From NCBI GenBank assembly GCA_030272585.1, contig BSYQ01000006.1:687001-751000 (forward strand): DNA of 64,000 bases. Direction: 5' to 3'. The notes under the pieces were generated by a model, which saw nothing but the letters and a program-made list of their open reading frames with translations, ran no database searches and was not told where the DNA came from. This stretch comes from Bryopsis sp. KO-2023. Lineage: Eukaryota; Chlorophyta; Ulvophyceae; Bryopsidales; Bryopsidaceae. Position 1 is the first letter of the stretch. The number at the start of each line of letters is the position of its first letter. This document shows positions 22,501 to 33,800 of this stretch, in pieces. The translations under genes were made by a program, and so were the position numbers.

Positions 22501-25500
22501 TTAGTTATCCGCCATAACGCTTTTACCTCCTGTCGCAGCCTCGTTTCCTCTGAGCAAGCAGGTCTTGCAGTTCCAAAATGCACGAGCCTCAAACTTCATG
22601 TAAATACCACCTCCACTTCTGTCAGCAGTATTGTTCTCCACTGTAAGACTTTCACCATTCAAAATTGCATCATCCAAAAGGATCCCCCCTCCTGATTGTG
22701 TTGCTGTGCACCCGGCAATTATGGAGTTCCTGAGGGTCACAACTGAACCTGACCGGGCTCTTATCGCACCTCCTACCCCGATTGCATGCCTATCATTCCC
22801 AGCACTATTGGAATAAAAATAGCAGGATTCACACTTCAGCTTTCCCCCCTTCACATCAATGGCTCCACCAGCATCTGTTGCAAGGTTCTCCACAAAGTGT
22901 GCTTGAAAGAGCGAAGGATTCGAAGCCCAGCAATCTTCCGAGCAAGTGAATGAGACAGCACCTCCCCACCTGGCTTTGTTTTTACTAAATACATTATTCT
23001 TGAATGAGATTCCTTTAGAAGCTCCTTCGACAACTGTCAGTGCCCCTCCTGTGAGAGCCCACCCCAGCGAAAAATTGGAGTCCCATAGTGTCAGTTTCCG
23101 CACACCGTTAACAGACAGGGCTCCTCCACGTCCTGCTTCGTTTTTTGAGAAAGTACAGTTTCTGATATGTGAAGTCATCCCCGTATCTCTCAGCATCACA
23201 GCCCCACCTTTCCCCTCAAAGTTTGCCAGCTGAAAATGGTTTCGTTTTCCACTAGCCTTGTTTTCAATGAAATCCGAAGAACGAAGATTTATTCTGGACT
23301 GACTTCCTGCCTGAAAAATGAATACGAACAATGTTTGAGAAGAAAATGAATCTGAGAGAGCTTCTCTCGCGATGGCGACATTGTAAATAATACAAGAACT
23401 ATGGAAATGCAAGGATCGAAAAAAAGAAATATCCGAAGACAAGGTAGTAAAAGAATGAAGAAGGAATAAGAATATACGAATCATCCAGCATTTCTCCGAA
23501 GAACTCCGATACAGATATTATTTGTTCCCTGTTGTTTTAAGAAACACGATCCAAAATGGTGAGGACACTGCGAATGTACGTACTCTTGCATTCAAGGCTC
23601 CACCAAAAAACCAAGCCACGTTCCCCTGGAAGTAGCAATCATCAACATCAAGGTCCACACCATCCAGCGCTAGGCCTCCACCATTGGGACCTCGATTTCT
23701 GATAAATTTCACGGATTTGACGACTGTCTTGAAGGAAGTACCCTAAAAAACATTCAAAGTATGCTAGACACATAGATACATGACCGATATATTCTTTTTT
23801 AATAGCTTGCAACCAACAACATTTTTCCTACCGCGTCCCGTAAAAGCAAAATACCTCCGCCTCTCCCCTTCGCTGAATTGTCCTTAAAAAGAGACCTTTG
23901 GATTTCCAGCCTCATATCAACATCCAAATTATTGATCTTTCTGGCAAAAGCAAAAATAGCCCCTCCAGTTGCGGAAGAACTAGAGTAACCCTGGTTGCTG
24001 TCAAATATTACATCGGTCATTTTTACAACCGACCTCCACTAAAGACACACAAAGAATTCTCATTCAATTAGTAATAGTTGCAATCCTATGACCAGAAAAC
24101 TAAAAAAAGATCCTAATGAAGTAGTTTTCACCCTTGAAAAAAAACAGACAAGTATTGTGGTCCTAGAATACAATATATAAATATATGTATTTATATTCAC
24201 TCACAATTCTTTCCAAATATCAATGGTGCAAGGTAAAAGATGGCCACAAAAGTTATTTTCCAATAGGCCTCGATTATTGTAGCCAAATTTTTGGATCTTG
24301 AAGCAGCACAGCGTCTATGGAAAAAAAAAAACTCCATATCCACAAGCAACAACTGTAAATGTTTTTTTCTCTGAATGGTTGGATATGTCTTCAACTTTTT
24401 GCCAAAGACAATGCAAACTATTTTTTTTTTACATATATATACAGGACAATTTCACACCTCTGTGGCTACAGCTCCACCTTTCTGAGCAGTGTTTCTGAGA
24501 AAGTGGCTCTTCGACACATTCAAGACTCCACGAGTTCGTTTGGAGGCAAAATAAATTCCACCCCCATATCCCCCCCTTTTCTTTTTCCATACTCTGTTCT
24601 CAACAAATGAAGAATTAAAAATTTGGAGTCGGGACAGTTCTGTGGAGAAAATGGCACCACCACTGCAACCCTTGTTACCTTCAAAGTTGGAACTTTTGAT
24701 GGATACTTTCAAATTCGGGCCAGAAAAACATAGGGCACCCCCATCATGAGCGGGAAAAACTCTACCACGCATTTTTTGACCGCAGACAGTTCTATGCACA
24801 GGTGCATTGTCTTTAAATGTTGAACCAACAATGTGGATCTCAGAGATCTTCCCATATTGCAGACTCTGGTCAATCACACACACACACACACATGATAAGT
24901 CTTGTTTGAGAAAGAGCATACATCAGCTGAAAAAAAAAAAACACTGAAGAGAAGTGCCATTTCCACTGTCCTGCCAAGATAGAGTTGAAAAAGATGAAGC
25001 TTCGATATTGAGGAAAAGGCAATCTCAAAAAGAAACGAAGCAGTATAGTTTTTAAGGGCAACGTCCAACTAGGGCATGTAGAAATGTTGAAATTCATATT
25101 ACTCGCAAACTCGGAGTTTCACAATGCAATGAATTTTGACTGAGTTACCTCAGCGCAGATTGCACCTCCTTCCCTACCAGCCTTGTTCTTTTCGAAGGTG
25201 CTTTTCCTAATTGTGACATCGGTCTCTTGCAAAAAAATTGCACCTCCATTCATTGTGGCTACATTTCTAGTGAAATGAGAATCCAGTATTGTTGCTTTTG
25301 AATTGTCCCCAGCAGCGACCCCTCCAAAAGACCCAGTGTTGCTTTTGGCTGTCACATTCACCAGTCTGAATTCAGACTCGGCAGCTGAAAGCCCAGCAGG
25401 TCCTTTACCAACGTTTTGGTTTCCCTTAAACTCCACATGTTTCAGAGTGATATTCTTCGAGCTTTGCACATGAATCAGACCCTCCAAAGAATTAAGGAAG

Positions 25501-26157
25501 CATCCCTTGAAAGCAAGGGTTGACAATGTCACATCATCAGACCTGGTTTCCACAACCAAACACACTCAATTCAATAATTTGCACATTTCCTGAAGGGCTT
25601 CCAACAGGCCAAATCAGTCCAGGCACCTTATCTTGAAAGCTCCTTTGCCCTGGTCACCAGGACACTGAACGGTTGCTCCGTTTCCATCTATGATGATGGG
25701 ACTACTGAGTTCCACGGAATCGTCCAGCACCAGCTCTGCCAGATCCAATTCCAGGACCCCACCAACAGGCATGCAATCTACCAAACTTTGAACATCGTTG
25801 TCTAGCTCCTTCAGCGTGGCCGAATCCAAGATCACTCGTGCAGAAATTCCGACCACCGCGCGGACGGCTTCGCACTCCAACCCACCTGCGATCCAGCCAT
25901 TCGAGACGTTGAATTCCAATCGTTGCGGCGGCTAATATAAAAGCGAATCCAAAACATAACGCCAGAAAGGGCTTTTTCGTGAGGTGCTTGATCGACATAT
26001 CGAGGAACCGCGCGGGAAATACGCGATGTGTGGAAGAACAAAGACGAACAAGCCAACACTCACCAGCAGAGTCGGATTGAGGGAGGCCGATAGTTGCAAG
26101 GCATGCGACTACAAGAAACGCTGACAACAGGATGCCGCTACACCGTGGTTGCCACAT
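19575..26157 (-). CDS. Beta-helix (Pmp-like GGAI/FxxN) multi-pass membrane protein, copy B
   Basis: The most complete family member, with about 14 exons. A signal-peptide exon starts at 26157 (LLSAFLVVACLATIGL). An exon near 25920-25620 ends the N-terminal domain (SPIIIDGNGATV). Then come beta-helix exons at about 25560-25130, 24870-24460, 24020-23830, 23740-23585 and 23310-22530, with many GGAI/GGGI and FxxN repeats as in chlamydial polymorphic outer-membrane proteins. Exon 22334-21358 carries an Ig-like stretch and a Cys-rich CDICGE...CKSC region. Exon 21255-20989 holds GYKGVLCGSC and a transmembrane helix. The remaining exons to 19575 encode several further helices and a cytosolic tail. 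Probably a cell-surface adhesin or sensor. Oddities: the first junctions do not phase cleanly, and one extra base near 20924 at an acceptor would shift the frame compared with copies A and C, so function is uncertain. Confidence 0.75.
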
Positions 26158-26485
26158 TGCCGCGGTTGCCACGGAGAAGTTGGTCGGGGTTCGTTTTCGC
26201 AGGTGCCTCTTGTGTTTTGGGCTCTTGCCCCTGACGGGAACGTTGTCCCTTTTCCAACATTGTTGCCGTGACAGCGTCTGTGCTCGCCAGGCTTGCCAGT
26301 CCAACCGCATGAACGGAGACGCCGAATTGATCTTCATCCATGCTCGTTGGTCTATGTCGGGCAACCATGGGGATAACCAACCAAAAAGTTTCGGGGAAAA
26401 ACAGGGGGAAAAAGATATGAGGCGCCAATTTTTCTTCCCATCAATCATTTTTTTAGGAATGAGTGATCTGGTGTGTGATTATCTT

Positions 26486-26516
26486 CGCATGTAATTATGT
26501 TTGTTTGTTTGTTTGA
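26486..26516. repeat. TGTAATTATG + (TTTG)n motif
   Basis: Another copy of the LINE-tail-like motif, here just outside the 5' end of copy B. Confidence 0.5.
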
Positions 26517-26519
26517 TCT

Positions 26520-28415
26520 GGTGTGTTTTGGGGAATCAATCAGCCTGTGTGGCTGCAGCTGCACTCAGTCTGATTGATTTTTTTCCGGTTTTTGCTTTCA
26601 ATGCTAAGCTCGACATTTTTGCTGTACGAGAGCAGGATTTTTTTTTTCTCTAAGGGTATTCTTATTTTGACGTAGCAGAATTCAGCCCTTGTAATGGGCT
26701 GGATTACATGTAATCGCAAAGGGAAAAAAGGAATCAACGATTATTTTCTTGTTCCTTCCAGGATTGCAAGAGCAAAGGTGGAAAAAAAAAGAAAAGAAAA
26801 TCCCTTCCTGCCAAGCAGGGCTCTTTTGGATGTGATCCTTCTATTCTTTGTTTCGATTTTTCAGACAACTGCTCACCATATATGGTCTCCATCCAAATCA
26901 ACCATCAAAATTCCCCCAACCCCCGCAAAAAATAAAATGTCTTTTTTTGTCCACAAAAAACAATCGCCAACCAATGAACAAAGCACCAAATGTCCAGTAA
27001 CTTTTTTTTGAAATTATTTTGCACAAAGTTGCAGCCTCTCAGTTTGTTTTACACCAGCTTGACCGAATCAAACAGATATCTGATCGCAAGCTTGTGCGTT
27101 CTTCATGAGGATGGAGTGAACTTGGTTGTCGGCATTGTTTCCACAGCTGTCGAAATAACCAGCAAATGCAACGTCTCCAAGGTGGTGTGTCCAGGAAACC
27201 GTCTAGCAGGCTCTTGCAACTTCACTCCATATAAAAATCACCATCGGATCGCAGCTTCTTGCACATCCACTGTTGCCTCCATCGACACCTTCGGCATTCC
27301 ACAATTTCTGGCTCCAGCCATCAGCAAACGAGCCTCCTTGAACAATCGAGACCTCGCCCCCTTCTGTATGGTTTCAGGGAAGTGAATGAGCTGCAATACA
27401 CAAAGCAAACCAGAATCAACAGAGTGGGGTTTTTGGAGCAGGGCTAGTGCTTTTAATGTCAATAGCTGATATCCACTGCCTGCTTCTGGGATGATTACCC
27501 GATAGATGGCCTCTTCCCTCCTTCAGGAGAAGGACTTTTTTTTGTCCGGGAAAAAAGGATATGAGGCCTTGATTTCAGGGACGTGATCTCAAAAAAAAAA
27601 TATAAATACCTCAATGACATGAGGCCCCAGTGCAAAGGAGCCAACTGCACTCCAGGAATTACATCAGGAAAGATTTTCTTGCAGAGAAAATATGCGCTGA
27701 ATTGCAAGGAAAGAACTCAAGCAAACTGCTGTTTATATTCGAAGAACTTGGCTAACTTTTGAAAAGTCCACACAGAAAGACCAAAGTGATACATATCACA
27801 ATGCCTTGTTACGAGCACCAAAACCTAAAAAAAGAACTGATGGGGGGGGGCTACCATCGTTTGTTAGAGTGCAGGGTAGTTGCATGGGAAAGTCAGTGAT
27901 GAATCGCGGCACGCATGTTGGCGATCCATTCCATTGCCCAAGTTGTTGCTGAACAAATTCGGGTTGCAGGCGACCTCGTAACATCTTCTGAATTCCCCTG
28001 AATTTTTTTTACAAATTTCATGCATCTTCCAAAGGAACTGCCAATTCCCCGTCAGAACTACCATTAGGATTGTCATGGCAAAAAAATCTACATTATTGCT
28101 TTTTCTTCATCTTCAGTTGAAGACATTTTTTTGTCATGGGACTGAGCATGTGAGTCTGTCATGGAGCATTCACCACCAGTCCCCCCAGAAAATGCATGCC
28201 CTTTTCATAAAACGCATGTCCAATGACGGCAGTTTCAACAATAACCAACATCTCCACATCAGAGCGTGTGATTGAAAAAAAAATTGCATTAGTTTCAAGG
28301 ACCACTCTTTTTCTTCCTACCTTTTTTCCTGCATCAATCATTTTAGCAAGATCTTCTTTCTAAAGCGATAGATGATTTTACTTGGAATTTCATCTATATA
28401 GAAATTAGTCTCTAG
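26520..28415. other. Unassigned region with one open stretch on both strands
   Basis: Between 27030 and 27460 both strands are open and coding-like (plus: VGIVSTAVEI, CPGNRLAGSCNF; minus: FPETIQKGARSRLFKEARLL). I could not decide the strand or recognise a family. Position and orientation suggest a diverged part of the beta-helix unit. The rest is AT-rich with no signal. Confidence 0.3.
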
Positions 28416-28419
28416 CAAA

Positions 28420-30970
28420 AGAAGACATACCTCCTGTTACAGCCTTGTTGTTTCCACTAAATAAACGGGACTTGCATTTCCAAATATGCCTCAATGCACG
28501 GGCCTCATAATTGGGCTCTTATTGCATATCTCACCCCAATTGCATGTCTATTATCTCCAGCACTGTTGGAATCAAAATAGAAGAATCGACAATGAAAAAA
28601 AAAACCTTTCAGACCGATACCCCCATCTCCATACATCGCAAGGTTTTCTAAAAAGTGTGCTTGATTGACCACAAAATCCTAATCCATCATTTTCCCCGGA
28701 GCAAGTGAATGAGGCAGCACCTCCTCACCTTGCTTTGTATTTAGTAAATACTGTATTTTTTTTAATGACAATTCAAGAAACGGTCGTGCAACAACTGTCA
28801 GTTCCCCTCCTGTGAGGGCCTATCTCAGTGAAAAATTGGAGGCCTGCACTGTCAGTTGCCACACATCTTCAATATACAGAGCTCCTCCACTTCCTGCCTC
28901 ATTTTTTGAGAAAGTGCAGTTCCCAATTTCTGAATCCACCCTTTGGACCACCATCATCACAGCCCCACTCTTCCCCTTGAAGAATGTCAGTCGAATGTCA
29001 CCTGATCCCACTAGCCTTGTTTTCAAAAAAAACCAAATACATATATGAAGGGTAATTGTGGACTTCCATTCTGAAAGAAACATACTCCTTTTCGTCCTGG
29101 AAATGAATAGGATCAATGTTTGAGAAGGAAATGAATCCGAGCTTCCCTGGCGATAGCAACATCGCAAAAGAAACCCGACAACTCTGGAAATGAAAAAACG
29201 GAAAGAAAAAAATATATGTCCAAAGACCAATGTGGTAAAGTAATGTAGAGGCTTACAAAAATTCACTTATCATTCAGAATCCCTCACAAGAATTCCAACA
29301 CAGCTCTGCTTTGTTCTGCTGTAAGAAAGACAATCCAAAAATGGTGAGGACACAGCTACCAAGCTACGTTCCCCTTAAAGTAGCAATCATCAACATGAAG
29401 ATCCCCTTCGAACATAAATATAGCTCCACCCTTTTCAGTAAAAAGTCTTTACCTCAATTTAAAAAAACAACAACGGATTTGATAGTCGAACTCAAATAAG
29501 GACCCTGAAAAGGACATTCAAACCATGAATGAGATAAATGACTGATATGGTTTTTCTTTAAAGCTTGCACACGACAATTCCCACCTCATCTTGGGAAAGC
29601 ATAATACCACTTTCTTTCGCATTCTCCAAATTGCTTTGAAAAATGCATCCTTGGATTTCCAGCCTCATATCAACATCCAAATCTTTGATCTTTCTGGAAA
29701 AATTATATACAGCCCCTCCATTGTTGTTCCCCTGGTTGCTGTCAAATATTACATCGGTAATGTTGGTAACCGTCCTAGACTAAAGAAACACAAGAGTTTC
29801 CCCTTCAATCAGTAATAGTTGCAATCCCAAAGATTTGGAAACTCAAATCACGATTGAAAGCCTCAACAATTGTGCATGTTTTTTTCCGAATGGTTGGACA
29901 GGTAATCGACTTTTTACCAAAGAAAACGCAAACGAACTTTTTTTTACAGGACATTTCACACCTCTGTGGCTACAGCTCCACGTCTAAAAGCAGCGTTTTT
30001 GAAAAAGAGGCTCTTGGACACATCCAAGACTGCATGAGTTGCTTCAGAGGCAAAAAAAAACGTATTGGGGGTGGTGTATTGTCCTTGTCCTTGTCCTTGT
30101 CCTTGTCGCTTTGTTATCATTGATAACTCATCAACAAAAAAGGAATTGAATATTTTTGAGTTGGGACAATTTCGAGGCACAGGTGGCTCCACGAATGAGA
30201 CCCCAGTCATCTTCAAAGCTGGAACTTTTGATTGATACTATCAAATTCTGGCCAGAAAAATACAGTGCACCCCCCTCTTGACCGGGATCAAGAATTCCAC
30301 CCATGACAGATTTATTGTCTTTAAACGTGGAACCACCAATGTGGACCTGAGAGTTCTTCTCAAAGTCCAGACTGTGGTCACACACACACATGATAAGTCT
30401 TGCATGAGAAAAAACATACATCAGCTGGAAAAAAACAACAACAAACACTGAAGAGAAGTGCCATTTCCACTGTCCTGCCGAGATATAGTTAAAAAAAATA
30501 AAGCTTCGATATTGAAAAGGAGGCAATCCCAAAAAGAAACGAACCAGTAAGGTTTTTGAGGGGAACATCCCTCTACAACATGTAAAAATTCAAGGTTTTC
30601 TATTACTTCCAAACTTGGACTTTCATAATGCAATGATATTTCACATGCTGGAAAAAATTTGTTTTTCACTTGCAGACCACATCAGTCAAAACATCCATTG
30701 TTTGTTTGCATCAATAATCTATGTGGCCAAAAAATACTGACATGGTGTATCCTCCCATTTTAATATGAGAGCTCAAATTTTAACTTAATCAAATCAGCAA
30801 AAACTGCACTTCCCTGCCCACTGGCCCTGTTCCATTCAAAAGTTCTTTCCCTAATTGTCACATTGGTCTCTTGCAAAAAATATGGCACCTCCACTTAACA
30901 AGGCTACATTTGTGGTGAAAATCGAATCCACTATTATTGCTTCTGAATTATCCACAGCAGCGACGACTGC
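28420..30970 (-). pseudogene. Beta-helix gene copy D, decayed central part
   Basis: Minus-strand pieces at about 29110-28500, 29770-29500, 30400-29960 and 30970-30780 follow the order of copy B exons (NEAGSGGALYIEDV, VSIKSSSFEDD, DVSKSLFFKNAAFRRGAVATE). Each is interrupted by stops, lost repeats or frameshifts. A (TTGTCC)n run at about 30080-30108 replaces part of one exon. The N-terminal exon that should follow upstream is instead on the plus strand (30990-31300). Confidence 0.7.
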
Positions 30971-30989
30971 TCCCCAAAAAATTTTCGAA

Positions 30990-31299
30990 TAAACGGGAAT
31001 TGAACGTCTCGAATGGATGGATCGAAGGTGGGTCGGGGTGCGAGGCCGTGCGCGAGGTAGTCGGAGTTTCTGCGCGAGTGATCTTGGACGCCGCCACGCT
31101 GAAGGAGCTGGAGAACGATGTTGAGACGTTGGCAAATTTCCTGCCTGCTGGTGGGGTCCTGGAATTCGATCTGGCAGAGCTGGTGCTGGACGATTCCGTG
31201 GAACTCAGGAGTCCCATCACCATAGAAGGAAACGGAGCAACCGTTCAGCGTCCCGACGACCAACGAAAAAGAGCTTTCAAGATAAGGTGCCCGGACTGA
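30990..31299 (+). pseudogene. Copy D N-terminal exon, inverted relative to its gene body
   Basis: The plus-strand frame matches the N-terminal exon of copies B and C: NVSNGWIEGG, CEAVREVVGVSARVILDAATLKEL, then SPITIEGNGATV, followed by a GT donor after AAGATAAG. It is well preserved but faces away from the rest of copy D, sharing a junction near 30975. Confidence 0.7.
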
Positions 31300-31670
31300 T
31301 TTTCCCATCGAAACCCCTTCAGCGATTTTGATTTATTGAATTGGGTGCGTTTGGTCTGTGACGCTTGTTTTCAAGGGGTGTGGGGCTTTCAACTGCCGAG
31401 TCTAGATTCAGGCTGTGGAATATGACAGACAGGAACAACACTGGGTCTTCCTTTTTTCTTTGTGAACACTCTCCAACTTTGTTCCACTGAGCAACTTGCC
31501 TCAGCAATACGGCGGTTCGCCACATCGCAACCAGACACTTGACGTAGGACATGCGATGCCAGTGTCACCTTCTGTCCGGGCTTTGGCCACAGAAACCGAT
31601 CACGAATCAGGCTCCCTTCCTTGTCCCTTTGTTCCCCTTTGTTGGGAAATGTGCTCATCCCCGTACCAGC
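31300..31670. other. Unassigned region
   Basis: Begins as the intron after the copy D N-terminal exon. Open on the minus strand for about 300 bases without recognisable content. Confidence 0.3.
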
Positions 31671-31671
31671 A

Positions 31672-31792
31672 AATGCACGTAACGCTTCACGCCGCAGCCT
31701 TTCGCGCTCCAACATGGAGTTGGTTTGCGATGCTCGTGCTACTTGCCGCCACTCAGATCACTGGCACCGAGGCCCAAAGGAATTCCGGTGAA
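31672..31792 (+). CDS. Candidate signal-peptide first exon of an unidentified gene
   Basis: An ATG is followed by a plausible signal peptide (WFAMLVLLAATQITGTEA), then a GT donor (GGTGAAA). It has the same layout as the first exon of the beta-helix genes, but no following exon was found before the C-rich repeat. Possibly an orphaned exon. Confidence 0.3.
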
Positions 31793-31894
31793 AAAAAAAA
31801 GTTTACGGCTTTAACGTTGCGCTTGGGAAGAGCGGGAGGTTTGTTTTGATTCTGCGCATGCACAGGGCTCCCGCTTGAGTTGAAGATCAACCTG

Positions 31895-32240
31895 ATGTAA
31901 ACCCCCCCCCGAATACAGTACCCCCCCCAAATAGAGTACCCCCCCCCCAATATAGTACCCCCCGCGCCGCCCCTGGAAGCAAACGCGGAATAGTGTACCC
32001 CCCAAAAAGTGACCCCTCCCCCCGGGCCTACCACCCCAAACCTGGTTTTTATGCAATGTTAAGAATCTTCTTATAGTGATGGATGGAGCATTAGCCCCCT
32101 TCCTACCTCCCAAATACCCCCTGGAGGATCCAACCCCCTCTCTAAAAATAGAACACCCCCAAATAGTGTACCCCCTTGAATTTTTTTTCCAAAGTTATAA
32201 TTATTGTACCCCGGGGTACTGTATTCGGGGGGGGGGGGTT
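31895..32240. repeat. Degenerate C-rich tandem repeat (TACCCCCCCCAAATAG-like)
   Basis: Long C runs alternate with AATA(C/T)AGTA or CAAATAGTGTA spacers, about eight times, ending in a G run near 32227-32240. The C runs are on one strand, so the complement is G-quadruplex-capable. Confidence 0.75.
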
Positions 32241-32369
32241 AGGCACGTTTCGATTCAGATGGTGCGGCGGCGGCTCCACCATGCCAGCACGTGCGAAAGA
32301 TGTCGAGCTCCACGGATTCCATGGTGCTGAATGCCGATACACTCCCTTTGAATGGTGGTCTCTAGCACA

Positions 32370-32750
32370 GATTGGACTGTGTGGCCCAAGGCGCAGCCGT
32401 GCAACTGGACCTTCCGAAATTGCAATTGTCAGGGAGATGGGGATTTCAGTGGTTTGGTTGGCATTGGCATTGCTGTCCCTGATCTACGTGAAAAGTGCAG
32501 CAAGATACTCTCAAGGAATTGTTGCTTTCAGAACAATCAGATGCTGCAAGTGCAAGTGGTGCTATTCCATCGAGGGCCCATCGTGGGTTCAACCAAAAAA
32601 AATTAAGATCCTCCAAAATTCCCATCACCAACTTGACTGAGGCAGAAAAATAGAGTATTCATATGGGGCTGTGCTATCTTCCAGGTCCTTGTGACTTTTT
32701 TCAAGTGACTGGATCTGCTGCAACCATTTTTGCACGCTGGACTTGAAGCA
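32370..32750 (+). pseudogene. Fragment of the beta-helix family membrane exons
   Basis: The frames here resemble the exon with one transmembrane helix (LALLSLIYVKSAARYS versus LAVLSLIYVRNAAKFA in copy B). About 150 bases later comes a remnant of the next exon (FFQVTGSAATI versus NFMQITGSAAAI). The Cys-rich part is garbled, so this is a small dead copy. Confidence 0.6.
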
Positions 32751-33480
32751 TGCTGTTGATGTTCTCCTCCTGGGGTGAGTTTTCAGTTAACAAAACCAAA
32801 AGAGTGCTTCACAAATGCTTCCACAGTGTTTTAGTGCGACTTACAACGTCCTTGAAACAAAGAAGTTGTTTTTCAACATGTGGTGACAAGACTTCAGCCC
32901 ATGTGAAGGTTCAACCACAGAACAAAATAAAAAACAAAAAAAAACAGGCGTTTTCGAAAACAGGGAAAAAACAAAACAAGAAAGAACAGTAACTCGTGGG
33001 GTGCTTATTTAGGTCACGAGAAAGACCAGAAAAAGGGTCTGCTTGTCTTGTATTCTCTTGAATTGAATTGAATTGATCCCCCCCTGGTTGCGCCTATGGT
33101 CAGATGTCTGCTAATTTTACAAGCAACGTAAACCCCGTTTGATGAAAAAGTTCTTTAAAAAACATAATGTACCGCTTTCAGGAACCTGAGCCTGGCGAAA
33201 GCGTTCAAACCCATACTCTCTTTGCTCAGCAGGCAGCCTGTCCCATTCGTCTCTGAGAGCTGAAAATGCCACTTCATCATCATGTGCCATGAGAGTCGAA
33301 CCCTATCGGAAGACTCGATAAGATAAGGGGGCAACCCACGAGAACATCTTGTAAACACGAGGGGTATGTGGCTAGCTGGTGGCCCAAAATGAAAGTGTTG
33401 ATTTTCCTTTATTTTTGATAGCATTGAGACATTTTTTCCAACAGGGCTTCATGTTGCCTCTGAGCGGCATCTTCACTTGT
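32751..33480. other. Unassigned region
   Basis: Simple A-rich sequence around 32920-32990 and short open frames without recognised content. Confidence 0.3.
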
Positions 33481-33509
33481 AATTATGTTGGTTGGTTTGT
33501 TGTTTCCAG

Positions 33510-33800
33510 CCCGGACCGTGGACAGAAAGGCTCTGCTCTCCACTCTAACCATTCACGGCAGGCCGCTTCCCGACACACTCCTTCAAGCACCTCTCATAGC
33601 TTCCATCCTTGAATCCTTCCAACAGGCTATTTAGGTGGCTCGGGTGCAGAGGTTCTGGCAGCTGATGGGAAGAATTTATGGGCGCTCTCTGTTGTTGTCA
33701 GCAAGTTGCCACCACATTTCCAGCCCTCGCTATGGTGGGAAATGTCCGCCTCCAGCTCTCAGCAATGTTCGTTCCTAAGAATGTTCCTTTGAATACATTC
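33510..33800 (+). CDS. Possible exon(s) of an unknown gene
   Basis: After a TTTCCAG acceptor the plus strand reads RTVDRKALLSTLTIHGR and continues to IASILESFQQA. A second open piece then reads GAEVLAADGKNLWALSVVV in a related frame. The composition is coding-like and helical, but no family is recognised and the joining is not resolved. Confidence 0.25.

Noticed and set aside
25702..26448. A single 248-aa minus ORF covering the copy B 5' end
   Set aside because: Copies B, C and D conserve another frame (NVSNGWI... SARVILDSATLKEL) in the second part, so the long ORF mixes an intron and an off-frame exon.
30075..30110. CRISPR-like array
   Set aside because: It is a simple (TTGTCC)n run. No spaced direct repeats with unique spacers occur anywhere in the window.
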